Source: Minwuia thermotolerans (lineage in GTDB: Bacteria; Pseudomonadota; Alphaproteobacteria; Minwuiales; Minwuiaceae). From it: a DNA stretch of 37,757 nt. A program made the position numbers and the translations under genes. Shown here one piece after another: positions 15,526 to 25,465 of this stretch (its first letter is position 1; each line of letters opens with the position of its first letter). The stretch covers positions 1 through 37,757 of the forward strand of contig BQJF01000041.1 in assembly GCA_021604565.1 (NCBI GenBank), read 5' to 3'. A model generated the notes under the pieces. That model was given only the letters and a program-made list of their open reading frames with translations, was not told the DNA's origin and made no database searches.

Positions 15526-18125
15526 GGCGCATCTTCATCCGTCTCAGGTGAATCGTCATCCGTATCCTCTTCGGGATCGGTTTCGAAAACACCAATGGCA
15601 ATCTGTGCGCCACGACCGGCTACATGACTGAAATAGCGCTGGGAGACCGCGTTGCCCAGCGCGTAGAGCTGTGACTGCAGATATTCGACCAGCTGTTCCA
15701 GCAGCGGCCAGCTACCGTCCGGGTGCCAGGTTGCCAGCTGGTTGATGTCCGCAGTGCGAACGGCGGAGAACGCGGCGATCGCCAGCCGCTGATCCTCCCC
15801 CAGCAGGGGACCGCGCAACCGCGACAGCGCCTCCACATGATCGCGCATCTTCTCCAGTTGATGTGCCAGGGACCGCGGACTCTCCAGATCGGCGACCAGC
15901 AGGTCGAGTACTGGCAGCAGTTCGGGTTCCGACAGGTAGCGGGCACGGTAGGTCACGGCGCAGTCGCTGATGTCCAGCAAGACATTCAGCACCAGCGTGT
16001 TGTCCCCGTCCTGGCGCAGCAATGTGGCCGCGAACAGGTCCACGGACTGCTGCGCGCGCTCCAGCCATCGTCCCAGGTCATGAAAACGCCAGCCGTAGCC
16101 CCGGCTCATGGTGTCGTTCAGTGCGCCACCAAGCGCCCGCAGCGCGTAGATGATGTCGTCGAGACGGGGCAGCAGCAGGTTCTGACGCCCCGGCGCACGC
16201 TCGGCGGCTTGCAAAGCCTGACGCACCCGGTCCACCGCAAGCCAGCTGTCCTGGGAAAGCCGGTCCCGCAGGTTTCCGGCATTGCGGTAGAGCTGTTCGA
16301 TGCTGTTGTGCAGGCCGGTCGGCACTTCTGGACTGAAGGCCCGCTCACCGGCCATGGCCAGCAGCTTGCGGGCATCCGCGATCCTTGCACCGGGCGCCAG
16401 ATGCCCCGCCAGCAATCCCTGAAGCACCGCCTTCTCCGCCTGGGTCGCCTGCGGCAGCAGTCTCTCATCGATACAGGTCAGCGCGCCTCGCAAGCGAAGG
16501 GCTTGAGCCTCCGCCCGCTGCTGGTAGCGGCCAAGCCAGAAGACACTGTCCGCAGTGCGCGACGGCAGGTTGCCGTCGGAGCGACGGATCGCGGTCGCCT
16601 CCGGTTGAATGCCGCCCCCCTCCGCCGCCGTCGGCTTGCTGTTGCCGCCCAGAACCCACACATCCTTGGCACCACCGCCCTGCTGCATCGACACGACGCG
16701 TCCGCGCCTGTCCGGCGCGACCCGGACCATGCCCCCCGGCATGACCGACCAGCCGCCGCGACTGTTGCGGCAGAGCATGACGCGCAGCATGGCCGAACGG
16801 GGCTCGAGCCCATGGGTCGACCAGGTCGGGGCCGTGGAAAGGCCGACATATTCCTGTCCGATGTGGCGATCCGGCCGGCTGCGGATTCGTTCCGCGATGG
16901 TTTGCCGCCCGGCAGGCGTGATGGTCTCTCCGAATACCGGCTCCCCCCTGTCGGAGGGGAAAGCGGGCTTGACCACCAGCCTGTCAAGCTGTGCCAGCAC
17001 CTGCTCCCGCTCCACGGGCTGACCGCACCACCAGGTGGCCACCGACGGCATCTTCAGTTCCTCTCCCAGCAGGCGCTGGCAGAGACCTGGCAGGAAGGGC
17101 ATCAGTCCCGGCGATTCGACCACGCCTGATCCCAGCGTGTTGACCACGGTGACATTGCCCTGCCGCGCTGCGGAAACCAGTCCGGCAACGCCGAGCGTCG
17201 AGTCGCCGCGCAGTTCCAGCGGGTCACACCAGGCGGTATCGGTGCGGCGCAGGATGACATCGATCGGCTGCAGCCCGTCCAGCGTCTTCAGGTAGACATG
17301 GCCGCCGCGCACCGTCAGATCATCTGCCTCCGCCAGGGTGCAGCCCAGATGGCGCGCCATGAAGGCATGTTCGAAATAGGCCTCGTTGCGAAAGCCGGGG
17401 GTCAGCAGCACGATACGTGGTTCCGCCTTGCCGCCCGGCGCGATGGCGTGCAGCCCGGCCCGCATGTCACGATAGAACGCACTGACATGACGCACCCCGA
17501 CAGAGCGCAGCAATTCAGGGAAAACCCGTTCCAGGATCTGCCGGTTCGCCAGCGCGTAGCCGAAGCCCGACGGAGCCTCCGTCCGGTCCATCATCACCCG
17601 CCACTGGCCGTCCGGTGCCCGCGCCAGATCGGCACCATAGAGGTACAGGCAGGGGCGTGCGGCCATCGCCGGGTCAATGCAGGACAGGAAATGGCCGGGA
17701 TGCCCCGTGATCAGGGAAGCTGGCAGATGGTCGTCCCGCAGCAGCTGCTGATTGCCCAGAAGGTCGCGCAGCACCAGGTCCAGCAGGTTGGCCCGTTGCG
17801 TCAGTGCTGTCGCAAGTTCGGTCCACTCCTGCCCCGTGACCACCATGGGCACAGGGTCCAGCCGCCAGGCAGGGGCGTCCCTGTCCGTGTCCGAGTACAC
17901 GTTGTAGGTGACGCCCTGTTCTCGCAGCGCCTGCTGGCCCTGCTGCCAGCGGCGTACCCACTCATCCGTGCTCAGTCCGGCCAGGAAGTCGGAAATATCG
18001 CCCCAGCCCGACCGGACGTCACCGTCGGGTGAGACCAGTTCGTCGAACACGCCTGCCACCGGGCTGTAGCCAAGCCCCAGCGGTCCCGACAGCCAATCGT
18101 GCATGGCGCTGGAACTGTCACTCAT
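15522..18125 (-). CDS. Circularly permuted ATP-grasp fused to alpha-E domain (DUF404/DUF407-DUF403)
   Basis: This 867-residue fusion has two parts. Residues about 60-500 are the circularly permuted ATP-grasp type, with DRTEAPSGFGYALANR (180-195), SAFYRDMRAGL, VLLTPGFRNEAYFEHAFMA, DLVVKPA-like LDRLVVKPAFPSDRGEP, and RSAMLRVMLCR (443-453). Residues about 520-855 are the all-helical alpha-E domain starting LPSRTADSVFWLGRYQQRAEA and including NDTMSRGYGWRFHDLGRWLERAQ. In many genomes these parts are separate neighbouring genes. The family is predicted to be a peptide or amino-acid amide ligase, without a well-established substrate. It lies 13 bases after the DUF2126 gene and overlaps the next gene by four bases, so the three are one operon. 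No export signal is seen. Confidence 0.93.
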   Translation of the reverse strand: MSDSSSAMHDWLSGPLGLGYSPVAGVFDELVSPDGDVRSGWGDISDFLAGLSTDEWVRRWQQGQQALREQGVTYNVYSDTDRDAPAWRLDPVPMVVTGQEWTELATALTQRANLLDLVLRDLLGNQQLLRDDHLPASLITGHPGHFLSCIDPAMAARPCLYLYGADLARAPDGQWRVMMDRTEAPSGFGYALANRQILERVFPELLRSVGVRHVSAFYRDMRAGLHAIAPGGKAEPRIVLLTPGFRNEAYFEHAFMARHLGCTLAEADDLTVRGGHVYLKTLDGLQPIDVILRRTDTAWCDPLELRGDSTLGVAGLVSAARQGNVTVVNTLGSGVVESPGLMPFLPGLCQRLLGEELKMPSVATWWCGQPVEREQVLAQLDRLVVKPAFPSDRGEPVFGETITPAGRQTIAERIRSRPDRHIGQEYVGLSTAPTWSTHGLEPRSAMLRVMLCRNSRGGWSVMPGGMVRVAPDRRGRVVSMQQGGGAKDVWVLGGNSKPTAAEGGGIQPEATAIRRSDGNLPSRTADSVFWLGRYQQRAEAQALRLRGALTCIDERLLPQATQAEKAVLQGLLAGHLAPGARIADARKLLAMAGERAFSPEVPTGLHNSIEQLYRNAGNLRDRLSQDSWLAVDRVRQALQAAERAPGRQNLLLPRLDDIIYALRALGGALNDTMSRGYGWRFHDLGRWLERAQQSVDLFAATLLRQDGDNTLVLNVLLDISDCAVTYRARYLSEPELLPVLDLLVADLESPRSLAHQLEKMRDHVEALSRLRGPLLGEDQRLAIAAFSAVRTADINQLATWHPDGSWPLLEQLVEYLQSQLYALGNAVSQRYFSHVAGRGAQIAIGVFETDPEEDTDDDSPETDEDAP

Positions 18126-18138
18126 GGCCGTCCGCCCC

Positions 18139-21100
18139 TCACGCAGGCATGATCGGGGCGCGCAGATCCAGCGTATGCGGGAATCGCGTGTTCCGCTCCT
18201 TCACCGGCACACCCACCGGACCCGGCGAATGACCACGGGGTTCGAACCGAGACAGACGCCTGCCCTCGGCCTCTTCCCCGTTGACCGGCGATACCTCGTA
18301 GTTCCGTCCCCCCGGATGAACCACGTGATAACGGCAACCGCCAATCGACCGCCCCGACCAGGTATCGATCACGTCGAACACCAGCGGGCTGTGAATGTCG
18401 ATCATCGGATGCAGCGCGCTGTAGGGTGCCCAGGCCTTGTAGCGAACGCCCGCAACCCATGTACCCGCGTGCGATGTGGCAGCCAGCGGAACGTGCCGTC
18501 CGTTGCAGGCAATCAGATAGCGTTCCGGATCGGACAGGCCGGAGACCTGCACCTGCACACGTTCGAGCGAGGAATCGACATAGCGCGCGGTGCCACTGCT
18601 GCCGGACTCCTCCCCAAGCACATGCCAGGGTTCCAGGGCGTTGCGGATCTCGATCTCCATGCCGTGAACCGTGGCCTCACCCATGCGCGGGAACCGGAAC
18701 TCGAACTGTGCCCGGTACCAGTCCAGGTCAAAGGCCAGTCCGGCCTCCTGCATCTCGGCGATCACCTGCTCGAAGTCCTGCCAGGCGTAATAGGGCAGCA
18801 TGTGGCGATCACGCAGCGCATCACCATGACGGACAAGCGGACGGGTATAGGGCTGCTTCCAGAACCGGGCGATCAGGCCCCGCAGCAGCAACTGCTGCGC
18901 CAGCGACATCTCAGCATGGGGCGGCATCTCGAAGGCGCGGAACTCCACCAGACCGAGGCGGCCCGTCGGACCGCTGGGGGAATAGAGCTTGTCGATACAG
19001 ATCTCGGAGCGGTGCGTGTTGCCGGTCAGGTCGATCAGCAGGTTGCGCAGCATCCGGTCAACGGTCCAGGGCCGCACGTCCTCCCCCTGCTTCGGCAGTT
19101 GCGACAGCGCGATCTCCAGCTCATAGAGCGTGTCGTCGCGGGCTTCGTCCACCCGTGGTGCCTGACTGGTCGGGCCGATGAACATGCCGGAGAACAGGTA
19201 GCTCAGGCTTGGATGGTTCTGCCAGTAGCGGATCAGCGAACCCAGCAGGTCCGGCCGCCGCAGGAACGGGCTGTCGGCAGGTGTCGCGCCGCCGACAACG
19301 ATATGGTTGCCGCCACCGGTGCCCACATGTCGGCCATCGACCATGAACTTCTCGGTACCCAGACGGGTCTGGCGCGCATCTTCATAGAGCCCCCTGGTGA
19401 TGTCGCGCAGCATGGCCCAGTCGGTTGCGGGGTGCACATTCACCTCGATCACACCCGGATCGGGCGTGACCCGGATGACACTCAGGCGCGGGTCCGGCGG
19501 AGGCTCGTAGCCCTCGATATGGATCGGCATGTTCATTGTCGCGGCTGCATCTTCCGCCGCGGCGATCAATTCCAGATAGTCCTCCGCACAGACGGTCGGG
19601 GGCAGGAACAGGTTCAGCCGACCCGCGCGCGGTTCGACCACGAGTGCCGTGCGCACGACATCGCTGACGGCCCCGACCGGTGCGGCCTTTGCGGGCTTGC
19701 CTTTCGCTCCTGTCCCGGTGACGGGTCCCGAAACCACCGGCGCTGCCGCAGCACCGAAGCGTGCGGACAGCTCGGCCGGGTCGGGCAGCGCCCCCTCGAT
19801 CGAATAGGGATCGACCGGCGTCGTGCTGGGGTACTTCTCCGGCGGCAGATAGGGCAGCGCCGAAAGCGGCAGGCGGAAGCCCACCGGCGAGTCCCCGGGC
19901 AGCAGGAACATGTACCCCGCCTTGAACTCCCAGGGGCCGGTGATCCAGTGCTCTCCCGCCTCATCATGTCCGCGCATCACCGGCAGGACGTAGCCCTTGG
20001 GCTTGTCGAGGCCACGGCGCAGCACATCCGCAAGCCGCTTGCGGTCCTGATCCTTGGAGAAGGCCGGATCTTCCGGGCTGAGGTTGACCGGCAACTGCTG
20101 TTCGGCCTTCAGGTGCGCCAGCGGGTCCTCGTAGGCCGGGATGACATACTGCCGGTCGACCTGAAGCCGATCACACAACAATTGTGCAAAGGTCTCGGCA
20201 TCGGCGGTGGTCGGCGCGTAGTCCTTGTCCTCGCTGGCGATCAGGTCAGCCCGGTTCCATAGCGGCAGCCCGTCGTTGCGCCAGAACAGGCCGAAGGCCC
20301 AGCGCGGCAACGGCTCCCCCGGATACTGCTTGCCCTGACCGAAAGTGAGCAGCCCGTCCGGTGCAAAGCGGCTGCGAACGCGTTTGATCAGGTCAAAGGC
20401 CAGCTTCCGCTTGTTCGGCCCCAGCGCGTCGGTGTTCCATTCCGCGCCATCCATGTCGTCGATGGAGACGAACGTCGGCTCGCCCCCCATCGTCAGGCGG
20501 ACGTCGCCATCCTGAAGCTGCTGCTCGATCTCCTGGCCCAGCGCGTCGACCTTGTCCCAGGCATCTTCGGAGAACGGCTTGGTGACGCGGCGCGATTCAT
20601 AGATCCGGTCCACCCGCATCTCGTGCGAGAACTCGACCTTCGCCGGCCCGACAAGCCCGGAAATCGGCGCCGCACTCGTGGGCTGGGGTGCGCAGGCAAG
20701 GGGGATATGCCCCTCCCCCGCCAGCAGGCCGGACGTGGCATCCAGCCCGATCCAGCCCGCGCCGGGCAGATAGACCTCGGCCCAGGCATGCAGGTCGGTG
20801 AAATCGGACTCCGGGCCAGTCGGCCCTTCGAGCGGCTTCTGGTCCGGCTGCAGCTGGATCAGGTAACCCGAGGCGAAACGGGCCGCCAGACCGACGTTGC
20901 GCAGCACCTGCACCATCAGCCATGCCGTGTCCCGGCACGACCCCTTCGCCAGGCCCAGGGTTTCCTCGGGCGTCTGCACACCCGGCTCCATGCGGACGAC
21001 GTAGCCGATCAGCTTTTCAAGGTTCTGGTTCAGGGCGAACAGGAAATCGACCGTGCGGCGCGGAGTGCGGTCGATGCCGTCGAGCAGCCCCTGCAACAGA

Positions 21101-21474
21101 GGTCCGACCGGCTCCGGATCCAGATAGGGTTCCAGTGAATCCGCCTCGTCCGGCTCATAGCTGAACGGAAACTCCTCCGCATATTCCTCAACGAAGAAGT
21201 CAAAGGGATTGAGCACCGCCATCTCGGCAACCAGATCGACCTCGACGTGGAAATGGTCCACGGGATCGGGGAACACGACGCGGGCCATGTAGTTGCCCAG
21301 CGGGTCCTGCTGCCAGTTGATGAAGTGGTTCTCGGGTGAGATGCGGAGCGAGTAGCTGAGAATATTGGTCCGCGTATGCGCTGCCGGCCGCAACCTGATG
21401 GTCTGCGGCGACAGCGTGACCTTGCGATCATAGTCATAGATCGTCTTGTGATTGAGTGCCGCATGGATCGGCAT
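18139..21474 (-). CDS. Transglutaminase-like/DUF2126 two-module protein
   Basis: This 1111-residue protein starts with the transglutaminase N-terminal domain (about residues 1-90). The core follows, with Cys180 ([11 protein letters not shown]), His229 ([11 protein letters not shown]) and Asp245 (WIGLDATSG). From about residue 320 to the end is DUF2126, opening [22 protein letters not shown] and carrying [36 protein letters not shown] and [17 protein letters not shown]. The His-Gly-Gly-Gly-Asn-His pattern recalls carboxylate-amine ligase folds, an idea proposed for the family that I cannot verify here. A tract at about residues 590-625 is rich in Ala, Pro and Lys and looks like a linker. GGAG about seven bases upstream supports ATG 21474. 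It is the first gene of the operon. Confidence 0.93.
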   Translation of the reverse strand: MPIHAALNHKTIYDYDRKVTLSPQTIRLRPAAHTRTNILSYSLRISPENHFINWQQDPLGNYMARVVFPDPVDHFHVEVDLVAEMAVLNPFDFFVEEYAEEFPFSYEPDEADSLEPYLDPEPVGPLLQGLLDGIDRTPRRTVDFLFALNQNLEKLIGYVVRMEPGVQTPEETLGLAKGSCRDTAWLMVQVLRNVGLAARFASGYLIQLQPDQKPLEGPTGPESDFTDLHAWAEVYLPGAGWIGLDATSGLLAGEGHIPLACAPQPTSAAPISGLVGPAKVEFSHEMRVDRIYESRRVTKPFSEDAWDKVDALGQEIEQQLQDGDVRLTMGGEPTFVSIDDMDGAEWNTDALGPNKRKLAFDLIKRVRSRFAPDGLLTFGQGKQYPGEPLPRWAFGLFWRNDGLPLWNRADLIASEDKDYAPTTADAETFAQLLCDRLQVDRQYVIPAYEDPLAHLKAEQQLPVNLSPEDPAFSKDQDRKRLADVLRRGLDKPKGYVLPVMRGHDEAGEHWITGPWEFKAGYMFLLPGDSPVGFRLPLSALPYLPPEKYPSTTPVDPYSIEGALPDPAELSARFGAAAAPVVSGPVTGTGAKGKPAKAAPVGAVSDVVRTALVVEPRAGRLNLFLPPTVCAEDYLELIAAAEDAAATMNMPIHIEGYEPPPDPRLSVIRVTPDPGVIEVNVHPATDWAMLRDITRGLYEDARQTRLGTEKFMVDGRHVGTGGGNHIVVGGATPADSPFLRRPDLLGSLIRYWQNHPSLSYLFSGMFIGPTSQAPRVDEARDDTLYELEIALSQLPKQGEDVRPWTVDRMLRNLLIDLTGNTHRSEICIDKLYSPSGPTGRLGLVEFRAFEMPPHAEMSLAQQLLLRGLIARFWKQPYTRPLVRHGDALRDRHMLPYYAWQDFEQVIAEMQEAGLAFDLDWYRAQFEFRFPRMGEATVHGMEIEIRNALEPWHVLGEESGSSGTARYVDSSLERVQVQVSGLSDPERYLIACNGRHVPLAATSHAGTWVAGVRYKAWAPYSALHPMIDIHSPLVFDVIDTWSGRSIGGCRYHVVHPGGRNYEVSPVNGEEAEGRRLSRFEPRGHSPGPVGVPVKERNTRFPHTLDLRAPIMPA

Positions 21475-21689
21475 TCACTTGCTCCAAGAATGATGTAAGG
21501 GACGCGGAAACAGCATTGCGCTGCACTGCACACTAGCGATGGGTCATGGGTGGGGCAAGGCAGCCCGGTTGCCTCGCCCGCACATCACGGTGACGACCGC
21601 CTGCAGAGCAGCAGAGCCGTTGGCACTATGTGGAGCGCTCCGCTGTCTGACCGCATCACCGGCCCGCTCCCATCATCTGATGGACCAAT
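21475..21689. other. Intergenic region with weak hairpin upstream of the DUF2126 operon
   Basis: This 215-base gap holds the promoter region of the DUF2126 operon and the end region of the kinase gene, both on the - strand. A stem of 10 bp with one mismatch, GGGCAAGGCA at 21553-21562 with TGCCTCGCCC at 21570-21579, could slow transcription from the kinase gene, but no T-run follows. A 10-bp palindrome GGAGCGCTCC lies at 21632-21641. No convincing open frame is seen. Confidence 0.4.
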
Positions 21690-23117
21690 CTAGCAGGTCG
21701 CGCGAACTCCCGGAGCACGCTCCTGAACTTCCGCGGCCTCGTCTGCGTTCGAATTGCGCACCTTGACTTCGACGCACCGCTTTGCGGGGATTCTCAGGGT
21801 AGCCGTAGTCCCCTTTCCCGGCGCGCTTTCCAGATCCAGCCCGAACCCCATCTGGCTCGCCATATCCCGCGAGATAGCCAGGCCAAGTCCTGTACCCTCA
21901 CAACTGGAGACATACGGGTCCGGCGAACGAAAGAATGGGTCGAACGCCCGTTCCCGAACCTCGGCGCTCATGCCAACACCGGTGTCCCGGACCGCAACAG
22001 CAATCTCGCCATCGGCGGCCCTGTCGAGCGAGACAGATACTGTCCCACCGGCATGCGTGAATTTCACGGCATTTGAGAGAAGGTTCACCAGAATCTGCGT
22101 CAGTTTCCGGGAATCCGCACTCACGCTGAAATCCCGGGGCACATGCACTGACATGGAAACCGATTTCGCGTCCGAGATCACTGACATCATCTTGACGCTG
22201 TCGTGCAGAACTCCCGCAATGCTGAAGTTGGACAATTCCAACTCGGCTCTTCGGCTTCCCGGTCGGGAGACATCCAGCAACTGGTCGACAAGACCAAGCA
22301 GGTGTCTGCCGGAACCCAGGATATCCCGGGCATACCCCTGGTATCTGCTGTCCAACGGCCCCAGCTTGCCCAGACTCATGACCTCCGAGAACCCGATAAT
22401 CGCGTTCAACGGTGTCCGAAGCTCGTGACTCATCGATGCAAGGAATCTTTCCAGCATCCCGTTCGATTCCAGCGCAAGTTCCTTCGCACGACGTTCAGAT
22501 CGCGCCATTGCCGAATGTCTTCGTGCCATGACGAAGATGACCACTGCCACGAATATCACCAGGATCAACGTGACTGCCATCGCCGTCATGACCGTGATCA
22601 TCGCGTCACGTTCCTGCTTGATGTCACGGCTCCAGATGAACCGGATCGATCGCTGGGAAAAGGCATGCAGCGCCTTCCAGAGTGACAGGTGCTGGTTGAT
22701 TGCCTGCTGCCCGGCCGGCGTCTGATGAAAGTCCGGATCAAGAACGACCGCGTCCAGGGCGGAAAGCGACGAGAACAACATGGGCTCCAGACGCCGCCAT
22801 GTCTCGTCCTCGATTCCCGCCAGGCGCGCGCCACCCGCCATCAATTCAACGCGCGACCAATAGATCTCGAAACGCAGTTGCACTTCCTGATGGCTAATCC
22901 CCGCATCGGCGGAATAGAGCTTGAGCGCCTCGGAGGTGCGCAGGTACTCGGTCTCCAGTTGCGAAGCCAGCCAGGGCACCTCCTTGGACGGATGAAGGGA
23001 TGCCTCGTAGCGCTCATGCACGAAGAAGATGGTGAAGATCGCGGCGACCATCAGAAAGATCACCGTCGCGGCAACTCCTGCCTTGAAAAGCAGCGACCGG
23101 ATCGAGGTCGCGGTCAA
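21690..23117 (-). CDS. Membrane sensor histidine kinase (HisKA type)
   Basis: This 475-residue kinase has transmembrane helices at about residues 12-33 and 175-198. Between them is a periplasmic helical sensor of about 140 residues with no named fold that I recognise. The H-box SMSHELRTPLNAIIGFSE places the phospho-acceptor at His231. ATPase motifs follow: N-box LVNLLSNAVKFTH, G1 DTGVGM, F-box DPFFR and G2 GTGLGLAIS. No receiver domain or neighbouring response regulator is present, so its partner lies elsewhere. Its start overlaps the preceding gene for a small exported protein by four bases, suggesting that protein is part of the sensing unit. The signal is not known. Confidence 0.93.
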   Translation of the reverse strand: MTATSIRSLLFKAGVAATVIFLMVAAIFTIFFVHERYEASLHPSKEVPWLASQLETEYLRTSEALKLYSADAGISHQEVQLRFEIYWSRVELMAGGARLAGIEDETWRRLEPMLFSSLSALDAVVLDPDFHQTPAGQQAINQHLSLWKALHAFSQRSIRFIWSRDIKQERDAMITVMTAMAVTLILVIFVAVVIFVMARRHSAMARSERRAKELALESNGMLERFLASMSHELRTPLNAIIGFSEVMSLGKLGPLDSRYQGYARDILGSGRHLLGLVDQLLDVSRPGSRRAELELSNFSIAGVLHDSVKMMSVISDAKSVSMSVHVPRDFSVSADSRKLTQILVNLLSNAVKFTHAGGTVSVSLDRAADGEIAVAVRDTGVGMSAEVRERAFDPFFRSPDPYVSSCEGTGLGLAISRDMASQMGFGLDLESAPGKGTTATLRIPAKRCVEVKVRNSNADEAAEVQERAPGVRATC

Positions 23118-23650
23118 TAGTGTGACTCCAGTTCGCGAAGTTGCCAGACCATCTTGTCAGCCGCATTGATGATGCCTGAATCGCGAGGATAGACAATCCA
23201 CAATGGCCCCTTGTCGCGAACCCGCATGTAGGCACCATCGAACTGGTATGCCATCAGGACCGTGGTCTCGCGCGTATCGCTGAACGGAAGTTCGACCGAA
23301 TATTCGTTGAGTGCCGTGCACCGCAGCCTTGCGGGCACTTCGATCTTCAGGGATCTGAAGAGTTCCGTCAGCGTCACGCCCCTGAACTCGTGCTCGCCGG
23401 AAGTCCAAATGGTCGTTGTCTTGAGAACACTGCTTTCCATGGCCTCGATATCGGCCATGGAAAGGTCACGCCTGACCAGGTCGCCGGTCTCCGAATCCCG
23501 CCCCGACACGGTCAGGATCACCGCATCTTCCGCATGGACAATGTCCGGGAGTGCCATGCTGACGATGGTCAGAAGACATCCCAGCAGGAGACCGCGTCTT
23601 GTGAAATTGGGTAGCATCTGGCGACCTGTTGTTCTGGTTTCGAACATCAT
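23114..23650 (-). CDS. Small exported protein of the molybdopterin-oxidoreductase (SUOX-like) fold family
   Basis: This 178-residue protein has an N-terminal export signal with a twin-Arg-like start (FTRRGLLLGCLLTIVSMALP), cleaved near VHA|EDA at residue 40. The mature part has the pattern of short proteins annotated as molybdopterin-dependent oxidoreductases: TIWTSGEHEFRGVTLTELF, CTALNEYSVELPFSD and MRVRDKGPLWIVYP. It is far shorter than real sulfite oxidases and shows little of a Moco pocket, so a binding or sensing role is more likely than catalysis. The start may be 23650 or ATG 23617; neither has a strong ribosome binding site. It is coupled to the histidine kinase gene (ATGA). Confidence 0.78.
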   Translation of the reverse strand: MMFETRTTGRQMLPNFTRRGLLLGCLLTIVSMALPDIVHAEDAVILTVSGRDSETGDLVRRDLSMADIEAMESSVLKTTTIWTSGEHEFRGVTLTELFRSLKIEVPARLRCTALNEYSVELPFSDTRETTVLMAYQFDGAYMRVRDKGPLWIVYPRDSGIINAADKMVWQLRELESHY

Positions 23651-23750
23651 GCACGGACAGGTACTAATCCGATCTTAACCTGACGAGACTGCCGGTCGAA
23701 ATCATCCCGATCGCGGCGACAGGCGCACGCCGGACGAAATCCCTGCAATC

Positions 23751-24851
23751 TCAGGTGTTGAACCGGAAGTGCAGCACGTCGCCGTCACGCACGGTGTAGT
23801 CGCGCCCTTCCAGGCGCATCTTTCCGGCGTCCTTGGCGGCCTGTTCACCGCCCAGGGTGACGTAGTCGTCATAGGCGGTGGTCTCTGCGCGGATGAAGCC
23901 CTTCTCGAAGTCGGTGTGGATGACACCGGCGGCCTGGGGGGCCAGGGCGCCTGAGCTGACGGTCCAGGCGCGGGCTTCCTTCGGTCCGACGGTGAAGAAG
24001 GTCAGCAGGCCCAGCAGGTCGTAGCCGGAGCGGATGATGCGATCCAGCCCGGCATGCTCCAGGCCGATCTCGGTCAGGAACATCTCCCGTTCTTCCCGGT
24101 CGGTAAGCTGGGCGATCTCCTCCTCGATCCGGGCGGAGACGACCAGCGATCCGGCTCCCTGCGCCGTGGCCATCGCCTCGACGCGGGCGGTGTGCTCGTT
24201 GCCGGTTCCGGCATCGCCCTCGGCCACGTTGCAGACATAGAGGATCGGCTTCGACGTCAGCAACTGCAGCGCCCGGAAGCGGGGCATGTCGTCTTCATGC
24301 ACATCCAGCATCCGCGCAGGCTTGCCGTCGCGCAGCAGTTCCAGTGCGCCGGCCATCAGTTCCACATCGGCCTTCAGCATCTTGTCGCCGGACCGGAACC
24401 GCTTCTCCAGCGGCGTATAGCGCTTCTCCAGGCTGTCCAGATCGGCAATCATCAGCTCGGTCTCGACGGTCTCCGCGTCGGCCACCGGATCGATGCGCCC
24501 GTCCACATGGGTGATGTCATCATCCTCGAAGCAGCGCAGCACGTGGACGATGGCGTCCACTTCGCGGATGTGGCTGAGGAACTGGTTGCCCAGTCCCTCC
24601 CCCTTCGACGCGCCCCGCACCAGCCCGGCAATGTCCACGAAGGTGAGCTGGGTCGGAATGATCTCCTTCGATCCGGCCAGATCAGCCAGCTTCGACAGAC
24701 GCGGATCCGGCACCCCGACCTGACCGAGGTTCGGCTCGATGGTGCAGAACGGATAGTTTGCCGCCTGCGCCGACGCGGTCTGCGTCAGGGCGTTGAAAAG
24801 GGTGGACTTGCCCACATTGGGCAGACCGACGATCCCGCATTTGAAACCCAT
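23751..24851 (-). CDS. ychF: Ribosome-binding ATPase YchF (OLA1/Obg family)
   Basis: This 366-residue protein has the full YchF length. The P-loop GLPNVGKST is near residues 9-17, switch region TLFNALTQT and NYPFCTIEPNLGQV follow, and G3 is DIAGLVRGASKGEGLGN. The G4 position reads NVAE rather than NKxD, which explains ATP rather than GTP preference in this family. The C-terminal TGS domain holds TFFTVGPKEARAWTV, AAGVIHTDFEKGFIRAE and the ending GDVLHFRFNT. It acts on ribosomes and in oxidative-stress regulation in the cytoplasm. It follows pth by 13 bases in a - strand operon after rplY, an order common in alphaproteobacteria. Confidence 0.97.
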   Translation of the reverse strand: MGFKCGIVGLPNVGKSTLFNALTQTASAQAANYPFCTIEPNLGQVGVPDPRLSKLADLAGSKEIIPTQLTFVDIAGLVRGASKGEGLGNQFLSHIREVDAIVHVLRCFEDDDITHVDGRIDPVADAETVETELMIADLDSLEKRYTPLEKRFRSGDKMLKADVELMAGALELLRDGKPARMLDVHEDDMPRFRALQLLTSKPILYVCNVAEGDAGTGNEHTARVEAMATAQGAGSLVVSARIEEEIAQLTDREEREMFLTEIGLEHAGLDRIIRSGYDLLGLLTFFTVGPKEARAWTVSSGALAPQAAGVIHTDFEKGFIRAETTAYDDYVTLGGEQAAKDAGKMRLEGRDYTVRDGDVLHFRFNT

Positions 24852-24864
24852 CTGCGGCTTCTCC

Positions 24865-25458
24865 TCACTCAGGCGATTTTTCAGGCTTTGGCGCCGGACA
24901 CTTCAGCGCCACCTCATTCAGGAATCCCGGCGGGTCTCCGGCGCAGAGCTTCGGGGCAGCACCGGCAACCGCATCGACAAGGTCGTCGACGTAGGCCCGT
25001 TCCGCCTTGCCGAAGTCCGAAAGCACGTAGTGGCTGACCAGATCCTTGTGGCCGGGATGACCGATGCCCAGCCGGACCCGCTGGAAATCCGGCCCCATGT
25101 GCCCGGCGATGGAGCGGATGCCGTTGTTGCCGGCATGACCGCCGCCGACCTTCACCCTTACCCTGCCGAAGGCCAGATCCAGTTCGTCATGAAACACGGT
25201 GATCCGATCAAGGCCGAGCTGGAAGAAGCGGGCTGCTTCCTGCACGGATCGACCGGATTCGTTCATGTAGGTGGTCGGGCGCAACAGGATGAGCTTCTCG
25301 GAGCCGAGACGAAGTTCAGCGACATCCCCCTGGAACTTGTTGCGCCAGGGAGTGGCGCGGTGCACCTCGGCCAGCCGGGTGATGGCCATGAACCCGATAT
25401 TGTGGCGATTCCCGGCATAGCGTGCGCCGGGATTGCCGAGACCAACGAAGAGACGCAT
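24865..25458 (-). CDS. pth: Peptidyl-tRNA hydrolase
   Basis: This 197-residue cytoplasmic enzyme cleaves peptidyl-tRNA and recycles tRNA. Family motifs are MRLFVGLGNPGARYAGNRHN with catalytic His19, TYMNESGRSV, the catalytic Asp in VFHDELDLAFG, and GGGHAGNNGIRSIAGHMG with the tRNA-contacting Asn. The tail PAPKPEKSPE is unstructured and charged. GGGAGG about eight bases before the ATG fixes the start. It lies 27 bases after rplY and 13 bases before ychF on the same strand. A short hairpin covers its ribosome binding site (see separate entry). Confidence 0.97.
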   Translation of the reverse strand: MRLFVGLGNPGARYAGNRHNIGFMAITRLAEVHRATPWRNKFQGDVAELRLGSEKLILLRPTTYMNESGRSVQEAARFFQLGLDRITVFHDELDLAFGRVRVKVGGGHAGNNGIRSIAGHMGPDFQRVRLGIGHPGHKDLVSHYVLSDFGKAERAYVDDLVDAVAGAAPKLCAGDPPGFLNEVALKCPAPKPEKSPE

Positions 25459-25465
25459 GTCGAAA

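Noticed and set aside
18103..20262. Open + strand frame of about 719 codons antisense to the DUF2126 gene
   Set aside because: Shadow of the opposite strand, with a composition rich in Arg, Gln, His and Gly. The real gene on the - strand has conserved motifs throughout.
21553..21579. Hairpin as a strong terminator of the kinase gene
   Set aside because: The stem has a mismatch, is about 110 bases from the stop and has no T-run; kept only as a note in the intergenic entry.
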